Of a DNA stretch of 9,221 nucleotides, positions 1 through 5,283 are shown piece after piece. Location of the stretch: NCBI GenBank assembly GCA_964583765.1, contig CAZOWW010000175.1:1-9221 (forward strand), read 5' to 3'. A model generated the notes under the pieces. That model saw only the letters and a list, made by a program, of their open reading frames with translations. It had not been told where the DNA came from and ran no database searches. The first letter of the stretch is position 1. Every line of letters begins with the position of its first letter. Both the position numbers and the translations under genes were made by a program. The DNA is from CAZOWW01 sp964583765 (GTDB taxonomy: Bacteria; Actinomycetota; Actinomycetes; Actinomycetales; Kineosporiaceae).

Positions 1-361
1 CCAGGCTGTGGAAGCCGCCCGCGGCGATGGCGCGCACCGCGCCCAGGTTGGCTGGTGGCGACGCTTCACCGTACGAGTTGTCTCCCCAGCCGACCACGGT
101 CCCGTCACCCTTGATCGCCAGAGCGTGGTCGCGGCCAGCGGCGATGGCACGCACAAGGCCTAGGTTCGCTGGCGGCGTCGCTTGACCGTAGTTGCTCAAC
201 CCCCAACCCACCACGCTCCCGCCGGGGACCTGAGCTGAGGCTTGCGACACCGGCAACATCAAGGTCACCGCCGCAACCGCCAGCCACCGGCGGCCCAGCC
301 CAGCACGGCGAGTCGGGGCAGACACCTCGACATCACGCATAAATCGTGTCATTCGGAACAT
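1..361 (-). CDS. Secreted RCC1-repeat (beta-propeller-like) protein, 5' part, runs off left edge
   Basis: Read on the minus strand from an ATG at 361 (GGAGAG sits about 8 bases upstream), the frame stays open for 120 codons to the window edge. The first ~45 residues look like a Sec signal peptide: a basic stretch (RRAGLGRRW), a hydrophobic core (LAVAAVTLMLPV) and an Ala-x-Ala-like exit (SQASA). Two consecutive repeats follow, each starting VVGWG, with NYGQATPPANLG or NSYGEASPPANLG and then VRAIAAG and H(A/S)L. The period is 39 residues, visible in DNA as the same GCGGCGATGG at 21 and 138 (117 bases apart). This is the RCC1/ATS1 type repeat; full proteins have about seven blades, so most of the gene lies left of the window. 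Function is inferred only as an exported binding or scaffold propeller. In-frame ATGs at 352 and 340 are alternative starts. Confidence 0.85.
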   Translation of the reverse strand, partial: MFRMTRFMRDVEVSAPTRRAGLGRRWLAVAAVTLMLPVSQASAQVPGGSVVGWGLSNYGQATPPANLGLVRAIAAGRDHALAIKGDGTVVGWGDNSYGEASPPANLGAVRAIAAGGFHSL

Positions 362-919
362 ATTCGTCACTCTCCGTCGGGATGAATACCAAAGCCGCCA
401 CCAACCTCACCTACCGGGCGTTCCATCACCGACCGCAATGGATGCGCCCGGCGGCACGCAGTCGCACTCCGACGGTGCCCCGTTGCTCTGCCCGTCGTGA
501 TTCCGCCTACCCGTCATCACCGGAAGGCAACACGGGATGTCCGACCGGAATCGCTGCTCGCGATCACGCCGTAGCCCTCCATTTGAGGACGTATCGCGGA
601 TCGTCTCCGGCCATCGCCGTCTGGTCTGGACCGGAACTCGTAAACCGACCGGCGCTTTCTGTTCGTGATACTGGAGCCGAGAAGAGGCGGAAGGTGCGGG
701 GTGGCTGGGATGTGCAGTCGGGACTATAGCCTCGACATCTGCAAACGTCGAGATGTCCTCATGGCGGGGTGGGCACCTGCCCAAAGGTTCGCCCTTCCGA
801 ACCTCGGGTGGGAACCGGGTGCCTCGGGAGAGACCGGATCGGTGGCATCCCAGCCGTCCTGCCGTCCTGGTCCACGCAGGTCGGTCGTCCGCAATGAGTC
901 CCAGCTCATCGGCTCGGTC
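362..919. other. Intergenic stretch with no supported gene
   Basis: About 560 bases between the divergent RCC1 gene and the recombinase remnant. Open frames exist on both strands, but their translations are Arg/Pro/Ser-rich with no recognisable motif, as expected for chance ORFs in GC-rich DNA. The left end should hold the promoter of the RCC1 gene. The only structure I can point to is the inverted repeat at 734-757. The region may be decayed sequence belonging to the recombinase locus. Confidence 0.5.
734..757. repeat. Short inverted repeat (7-bp arms)
   Basis: GACATCT at 734-740 and AGATGTC at 751-757 are perfect reverse complements separated by 10 bases. No T-run follows on either strand, so it is not a standard terminator. 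It could be an operator half-site pair or a remnant of an element end. Short arms like these also arise by chance. Confidence 0.3.
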
Positions 920-1463
920 CATGAGCAATGCCTGTGGGTCCGCGAGGACCAACTCCTGGACGCCGTCAACACCTTCTTCGCCCGGCGCGTCTTCGGCCCC
1001 TACCGTGCGGACCTCCTCGCCCAGCACACCCCCCAGGTCGCTCACCCGGACCAGACCCTCACCGCACAGCGAACAGCCCTGGCCAAGAACATCAAGGAAC
1101 TCCAACGCCAACAGACCAACGTGATCACCGAACTGCGGGACTACCGGACCACCGGGGACCCGGACATCGACCGCCAATGGCGCGACGAACTACGCGCCAG
1201 CTACACCGACCTCGCCACCCGCCGCGCTGCCGCCCAGACCCAACTCGACGCCCTGGCCGGATCCCCCGCACCCGAGAAGACCGGCGACCTCGCGCTCCTG
1301 GACGCCCTGCCCCTCACCCAACTCCAGGTCACGGACCCTCCCCGGGACCACCAACGCGACCTGTTCGACACCTTCCAGCTCCAGATCCGCTACCACCAGC
1401 CCACCCGTCAAGCCACCCTGCGCATCACCATCAACGCCGCCGTCGTCGACCGGCTCCTCACGG
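920..1463 (+). pseudogene. Large serine recombinase, C-terminal remnant (copy 1)
   Basis: The plus frame gives the C-terminal third of an actinobacterial large serine recombinase. It starts with the family's VREDQLLDAVNTFFA segment (codons from 938), continues with FGPYRADLLAQ and a long charged, Gln-rich coiled coil (about 1040-1260), and ends with the LLDALPLTQLQVTDPP / LFDTFQLQIRYHQPTRQATL / AVVDRLL block. The N-terminal resolvase domain with its catalytic serine and the Cys-rich zinc-ribbon part are absent upstream. The frame stays open from 665 to 2131, but sequence before ~920 and after ~1463 does not resemble the family and is read-through. The fragment cannot catalyse recombination. 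Its last 220 bases recur identically at 9002-9221. Confidence 0.82.
1242..1461 (+). repeat. 220-bp direct repeat, left copy (recombinase 3' end)
   Basis: Every base from 1242 to 1461 matches 9002 to 9221, in the same orientation with an offset of 7760. Similarity continues leftward at a lower level: about four mismatches over 1214-1241 compared with 8974-9001, then none recognisable. The right limit is unknown because the other copy meets the window edge. The repeat lies inside the recombinase C-terminal coding sequence. Confidence 0.97.
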
Positions 1464-1930
1464 TCTGTCCCACGGACGCCCGCGCGCGTGGACGTAGACG
1501 ATGGCCTGCGGGGAAGCCGGTTGCTTGGTACGCCAACACATGCGGCGCCCGCTTGCCCAGCCCGGCGACCAGCGGATCGGTGACGTCGCGCGGCACAGGG
1601 ATCACCAGCACCCCAACACCGCCTGGTCCGGACGAAGCGTCCCGACCTCACCGCGAACCCCGTGCAGCTGTCCGCGGGCAGCAGATCATCCATCGGGCAT
1701 GTCCGTGCAGGTCAAGGATCCAACCGGGCGCGGGCAAGGGCCAGCGGGGCTGCCCCGACATGCCGCTGAAAGGGGTGCCTGCCCGGGGCAGTGGACCCCG
1801 GCGCCCCAGGCCGCACAGCCGGCCCAGCGCCATCCCCCCACCCCAACCATCACACTCCACGACCAGATCGAAGATCGCCATCGGGCGGGTCCCGCCCCAC
1901 GAACGGGCTCAACTCCCTGGTGTTGCGGGC
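1464..1930. other. Gene-less debris region, possible frameshifted coding fragment on minus strand
   Basis: About 470 bases with no intact gene. On the minus strand a coding-like stretch (about 1511-1600) reads VLVIPVPRDVTDPLVAGL followed by GKRAPHVLAYQATGFPAG. It has G/C third positions and A/T-rich second positions. One extra base in a G run near 1610 would join it to GEVGTLRPDQAVLG in the adjacent frame. I do not recognise the family. A 15-base palindrome (GGGCGGG-T-CCCGCCC, 1883-1897) lies downstream of the methyltransferase stop; its stem would have to open to form a loop, and no T-run follows. Confidence 0.35.
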
Positions 1931-2698
1931 CTACCGGGCGTCGGAGTTCTCGCCCGGCTTGACGGCGGTAATGACAGAGGTCGCAAGCCAGGGGCCGCCC
2001 CACCACATTCGCCAGCCCAGCGAACGCAGGTGGACATCACTGGCGCCGCGTTTAATCAGATGTTGCCGATAGGAGTCCACGGCCTCGATATCTACGATCA
2101 CCATCCGGCCGGTGGGGCGAAGTACCCGTAGCGCCTCGTCAATGGCGCGAATTTGCCCACCGGCCGCCTTGATGTTGTGGATCGCCAAGCTGGAGATGAC
2201 GATGTCGAACTGCTCATCAGGGAACGGCAGGTCTGTCATGTCCGCGGTGCGCAGCTCTACCCGGTCACGGACACCTTCGATGGCGGCGTTGCGTTCGGTG
2301 GTCTCGATGGCATTGCCCGACTGATCCACACAGCGCCATAGATCGACCCCGACGGCCTGCCCGGTGGTCAGGTACTTCGCCGCCATCAGCAACACCGCTC
2401 CACGCCCGCATCCTAGGTCGAGCAGCCGTTCTCCGCCGTCCAGATGTAGGTCCTCCAGCAGGCCGGCCCACACCTCGAACTTGCCCCGGAGCGTCGCATG
2501 CAGGTGGAATACGCCACAAAACAGCATCAACCCAGTGATTGAGAACGGTATCCATCCCCAGGCAACGCCCAGGATGGCGGTCACGTATGTCCCGGCTGCC
2601 ACCCCCACGGCCGCTACGCACGCCATGGCCAACAGAATGTACGGCCCATCGACGCCATACCGCCCGCGCCTACCCCTGGACAGGGGAACGACCATCAT
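1931..2698 (-). CDS. Membrane-anchored class I SAM-dependent methyltransferase
   Basis: 255 residues. A short basic N-terminus (SRGRRGR) is followed by two hydrophobic segments, about residues 20-46 and 50-68, that should anchor the protein in the membrane with the catalytic domain in the cytoplasm. The Rossmann methyltransferase core follows: motif I LDLGCGRGA (93-101), the acidic VGVDL at strand 2 (D119), the TADMTDLPF motif (151-159), then FDIVISSLAIHNI and LRVLRPTGRMVIVDIE. These are Methyltransf_11/25-type features; the substrate cannot be read from sequence. GGAGG lies 3 bases before the first ATG (2698) and 6 before the second (2695), so 2695 may be the true start. The gene follows the oxidoreductase on the same strand by 84 bases, so it may be co-transcribed or driven by the AT-rich spacer. 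Confidence 0.88.
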   Translation of the reverse strand: MMVVPLSRGRRGRYGVDGPYILLAMACVAAVGVAAGTYVTAILGVAWGWIPFSITGLMLFCGVFHLHATLRGKFEVWAGLLEDLHLDGGERLLDLGCGRGAVLLMAAKYLTTGQAVGVDLWRCVDQSGNAIETTERNAAIEGVRDRVELRTADMTDLPFPDEQFDIVISSLAIHNIKAAGGQIRAIDEALRVLRPTGRMVIVDIEAVDSYRQHLIKRGASDVHLRSLGWRMWWGGPWLATSVITAVKPGENSDAR

Positions 2699-2782
2699 CC
2701 GCCTCCAACTAAGTAAACGCTTAATCCAAATTTGGGTAGCGATGACACGGACTCATTGGTCGGCCGCGCCGCAGCGCCGGCG
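2699..2782. promoter_or_regulatory. AT-rich spacer with small palindromes before the methyltransferase
   Basis: The stretch about 2705-2740 is markedly AT-richer than anything else in the window. It contains the perfect 10-base palindrome CCAAATTTGG (about 2727-2736) and, beside it, TAAG/CTTA arms around TAAGCGTTTACTTA. It immediately precedes the ribosome-binding site of the minus-strand methyltransferase, where a separate promoter or operator would lie. No clear -35/-10 pair can be assigned. Confidence 0.4.
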
Positions 2783-2794
2783 CTACCGCGCCGG
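2777..2794 (-). terminator. Hairpin overlapping the oxidoreductase stop codon
   Basis: CCGGCGC (2777-2783) and GCGCCGG (2788-2794) form a perfect 7-bp GC stem with a 4-base loop TACC. The stem includes the stop codon of the minus-strand oxidoreductase. There is no U-run after it, so it would be at best an attenuating or mRNA-protecting hairpin between the oxidoreductase and the methyltransferase. Confidence 0.28.
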
Positions 2795-3430
2795 TACCCC
2801 TGCTGGCTGGAACGCCGCGAAACGGGCCTCGGTATCCGCCAGCATCTGCGCCCGCTTCTGCGGACTCCGGTCGGCCACCCGATCGAAGTTGATCCAGGTC
2901 AGGTTCTTCACGCCGATCTTGCCGAACATCCCCTTGAAGAGAATCTTGGTCAGGGGATCCCGAAACCACCAGCGGTACACCTTGTCCGGCGTCGCCATCA
3001 CCGACAGCACGGTGACCCCGCCAAGACGCGTCATCAGACTGTGGAACGGGTTGCCGCGAGACCCGGGACGTTCCTCAAAGACCATGCCCTTGACCAGGAC
3101 ACGGTCGAGGAAACCCTTGGTGGCAGCCGGCATCGCCTCCCACCACACCGGGAACACAAAGATCAAATGATCGGCGCTCATGAGGCGCTGCTGATAGTCA
3201 TCGACGCGCGGATCGACCACCCGTGCCGTGCGCCAGGCAACGAGATCCTCACGGCTCATCGTTGGCTGGAAGCCGTCGGCGGCCAGGTCGACGACGTCCA
3301 CGTCGTGACCGGCCCGCGCAAGACCGCGGATGGCGGCGGCAGCCAGGGCCGCCGAGAAGCTGCGCTGGTGGGCGACGTTGTCGGCCGAGGAAAGGGTGTA
3401 CGGGTGATCGAACACCAGTAGGACTCGCAT
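2783..3430 (-). CDS. Flavodoxin-fold NAD(P)H-dependent oxidoreductase (MdaB/NQO/KefF-like quinone reductase)
   Basis: 215 residues from the third of three tandem ATGs (3430), placed 6 bases after GAGGGAG; 3433, 3436 and 3445 are alternative starts. It has the Flavodoxin_2 pattern: an N-terminal strand and phosphate loop region MRVLLVFDHPYTLSS, then DVVDLAADGF (46-54), DHLIFVFPVWWEAMPA (87-102) and KGFLDRVL (105-112), which is the family's flavin-contact segment, and LGGVTVLSV (136-144). Members bind FMN or FAD and perform two-electron reduction of quinones or related compounds using NAD(P)H in the cytoplasm. The length fits the family. It is transcribed divergently from a MarR regulator with a palindromic operator candidate between them, which suggests induction by quinones, electrophiles or oxidants (inference). 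Confidence 0.9.
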   Translation of the reverse strand: MRVLLVFDHPYTLSSADNVAHQRSFSAALAAAAIRGLARAGHDVDVVDLAADGFQPTMSREDLVAWRTARVVDPRVDDYQQRLMSADHLIFVFPVWWEAMPAATKGFLDRVLVKGMVFEERPGSRGNPFHSLMTRLGGVTVLSVMATPDKVYRWWFRDPLTKILFKGMFGKIGVKNLTWINFDRVADRSPQKRAQMLADTEARFAAFQPAGVPAR

Positions 3431-3453
3431 CATCATCTCCCTCATCGCTTGCC

Positions 3454-3487
3454 TGACAACGGTTGCATGTGCAACGGTTGCCTGTCA
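3454..3487. promoter_or_regulatory. Candidate MarR operator in the divergent oxidoreductase/marR intergenic region
   Basis: The 71-base gap between the two divergent starts holds a dense set of symmetric motifs. GTTGCATGTGCAAC (3462-3475) is a perfect palindrome except for its two central bases and contains TTGCA/TGCAA arms, which resemble classical MarR-family operators. CAACGGTTGC occurs twice as a direct repeat (3457-3466 and 3472-3481), and each copy contains CAAC-G-GTTG. Outer TGACA (3454-3458) and TGTCA (3483-3487) are also inverted. On the minus strand TTGACA (3488-3483) could be a -35 hexamer for the oxidoreductase. Binding here would control both genes. Confidence 0.72.
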
Positions 3488-3501
3488 AACATTGGGGTAC
3501 G

Positions 3502-3975
3502 ATGGCGAGCATGGACAGCTCCCAGCCGCTCCCGAACGACCTGGCGACCTTGTGGTACCTCATGCGTCGAGTGACCGGCATGATGGAACGCGGGGGGGAC
3601 GCGGTGTTCCGAACCGAGCTGAACATCTCACTGGCCCAGTTCCTCGTCCTCAGCGTGGTCGATGCCCATCCCGGCCCCCTCAACCAGCAGGCCATCGCCG
3701 ACCGACTCGGCTTGACCAAGGGCACCATCAGCCGCCAGATCGACACCGCCGTGACCGCCGGGTGGATGACCGTCGCCCCCTCGCCCCGGAATCGTCGCGA
3801 ACACACGATCGCGCTGACCCCCGCCGGCACGGACCTCGTCCGTCGCGGCGACACGAGGTTCGAGCAGAGCAGGCAGAACATGCTTGCCACCGCCGACCCG
3901 GCCGATCTGCGGGCGGCCATTCGCCTGCTGACCACGATGAACACCAACCTGGAGCGCTCCCTAGCCAAGCTGTAG
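3502..3975 (+). CDS. MarR-family transcriptional regulator
   Basis: 157 residues from the ATG at 3502 (GGGG lies about 4 bases upstream); ATG 3511 is an equally possible start. The frame extends further back to 3463, but that would put codons inside the operator. The family features are present: dimerisation helices at both ends, then the winged helix with NQQAIADRLGLTKGTISRQI (61-80) as helix-turn-helix and recognition helix, AGWMTVAPSPRNRREHTIAL (86-105) forming the wing with its Arg-rich tip, and TPAGTDLV. MarR proteins usually repress a divergent neighbour and themselves, released by phenolics, quinones or cysteine oxidation. This protein contains no cysteine, so direct thiol sensing is unlikely. 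The probable target is the divergent oxidoreductase and perhaps the methyltransferase behind it. Confidence 0.92.
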   Translation: MASMDSSQPLPNDLATLWYLMRRVTGMMERGGDAVFRTELNISLAQFLVLSVVDAHPGPLNQQAIADRLGLTKGTISRQIDTAVTAGWMTVAPSPRNRREHTIALTPAGTDLVRRGDTRFEQSRQNMLATADPADLRAAIRLLTTMNTNLERSLAKL

Positions 3976-4739
3976 GGGGCTTCGGGCAGGGCCGGGTCGT
4001 CGGGGCCGGCAGCCAAGTGGACGGCGATCAGATGGGCGCTCGACCTGTGCCGCGGCCGACGCACACTGGGGCTATTTGCCGGGCCCTGATAGCGCAATTG
4101 GGGAGTGGGGCGGTGCTCACCCCGCGGGCCGTGGCCCCGGTGTGCGACTGGGCTCGCGGCATCCGCAGGCGGCGCGTTCACCGTGATCCGGGCCGGGCAG
4201 ACACGGCACCCACTCCGACAATCGGGACGCTGACCTGAATGGATCACTCACTGTGACCAGCCCCCAACCAGAGAAGCCGGTGAGGCCCGCTCCAGGCGCA
4301 GCGACCTCGAATCCTCTCCCCCGAGCCTGGAATGCCGGTAACGGTGCAGGTCACACCAAGATCCAGTCATTGATCACCGCGAAGCCGAGGGTCAGAAACT
4401 CGCTGGCGTGGAGCGAAACCCGTCGGCGTGTCGTCCCACGAACCGTTCCACGATCGCCATTCGGGACTCTCAGACAGAGAACACACTGTGATACTCGCTG
4501 GTCAGGGCCAGGCGCCCCCGGCCCGTCCCGGCACACAGGGGAAACAGGCCACGACCTGCGGGTACTCCGCAGGCTGGTGGTCGAGGAGGCTGTCCCACTC
4601 GCGTAGCAGGATGGACGGGCTCGAGTCACCTCAGGAGGGCCTGAGGTCGCAGCGTACGAACCACACCACCACCGCTCTGACCAGCGCATTCGTCCTGCCC
4701 GTGGTCGGAGATCGAGTGATCAACTCGATGAGCCCTGGG
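3976..4739. other. Long gene-poor region with traces of decayed coding sequence
   Basis: About 760 bases without an intact gene. The long minus-strand frame over 3249-4247 runs through the antisense of marR and is a shadow. On the minus strand, 4502-4630 reads LLREWDSLLDHQPAEYPQ followed by VVACFPCVPGR, then stops at 4502-4504. It looks like a natural protein end with good codon bias, but it has no start and no family I recognise. Another minus stretch just upstream, about 4634-4750, reads LIELITRSPTTGRTNALV before a stop at 4631-4633 in the same frame. Both are probably gene debris. Confidence 0.4.
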
Positions 4740-4970
4740 TGAGTGACGCCCGAGGCAAGCTCGGGCCTGCGGATCGGCGGCGGCACCTGCGAAGGCGCAG
4801 GTGATCAGGTGAAGGCCCTCGGCGGAGGCGTGTCGGCGCTGTTCGACCAGCCCGTCGGTGAACAGCAGCAGGCTGCCGCCGGGGGCAGGGTCGTGCTGGC
4901 CTGCCGGTAGCCGGGGTGCTCCTTGATGGCGAAGGCGGGGCCGCCGCGGGCGGCGTCCAGTGGGTGCATT
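4740..4970 (-). pseudogene. SpoIIE/PP2C-type serine phosphatase, frameshifted C-terminal remnant
   Basis: In two minus-strand frames the region gives the C-terminal core of a PP2C/SpoIIE (RsbU-like) phosphatase. The first frame reads LDAARGGPAFAIKEHPGYRQ then ASTTLPP from about 4969. The second reads GGSLLLFTDGLVEQRR and then EGLHLITCAFAGAAADP to about 4770. The match to the family's GGP...LPPG(A/S)LLLLYTDGLVE pattern, with its metal-binding TDG, is clear. The frame changes in the G-run at 4879-4885, where one base appears to be missing. No N-terminal sensor part or first metal-binding motif is present upstream, and the C-terminal end is lost. It is a dead fragment; intact relatives dephosphorylate anti-anti-sigma factors. 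Confidence 0.75.
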
Positions 4971-5283
4971 CACAGCCGCGATTGTCACGCGCCCCGATCC
5001 TGCAACTACGTACAGCCAGCCACTGGGGGTTGTGGGGAGGTAGTTGGTCAGCATTCTGATCGCTGATCATGCTACTCGGGGGGACAGGCAGACAGCCCTC
5101 GCCCGTTGATGATCCCTCCCCCACTCACACGCGGCGGTGTCTTGGTCTCGGCGGACGCCCTGGTGGTCGCCCCGCCAGGGCGAGCACCTCCTTCGGCTTC
5201 TACTAGGGCACCGGCGCCGGGACGACCGCTATCTGCAGGCCCGGCCGACCTCTGCGGGCCGGCGTGGGTAGGCTCGGCGCTCG
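4971..5283. other. Upstream region of recQ, no gene seen
   Basis: No supported coding sequence. There is an 8-bp inverted repeat CGCCCTGG (5156-5163) / CCAGGGCG (5175-5182) with an 11-base loop, and a weaker CCGGCC/GGCCGG pair at 5241-5262. They could be operators or leader hairpins of the helicase gene, or chance in GC-rich DNA. The promoter of recQ should lie here, but no hexamers are convincing; the only Shine-Dalgarno-like sequence is a weak GTAGG about 15 bases before the ATG. Confidence 0.4.

Noticed and set aside
407..1177. Open 256-codon frame on the minus strand
   Set aside because: Half of it is the exact antisense of the recombinase coiled coil, and the rest has no motif; Arg/Gly/Pro-rich composition typical of a GC-rich shadow frame.
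665..2131. Single 488-codon plus-strand gene
   Set aside because: Only about 920-1463 resembles a protein family; both flanks are read-through, and the 3' part runs over the antisense of the methyltransferase.
4083..4165. tRNA-like sequence (TAGCGCAATTGGGGA resembling a D-arm)
   Set aside because: No matching acceptor stem, no proper 5-bp anticodon stem and no TTCGA-type T-loop at the right distance.
3249..4247. 332-codon minus-strand frame
   Set aside because: It is antisense to the clear MarR gene and overlaps the oxidoreductase in another frame; no motif of its own.
4290..4325. TCGAATCC resembling a tRNA T-arm, as a possible attachment site
   Set aside because: No D-arm, anticodon arm or acceptor pairing upstream on either strand.
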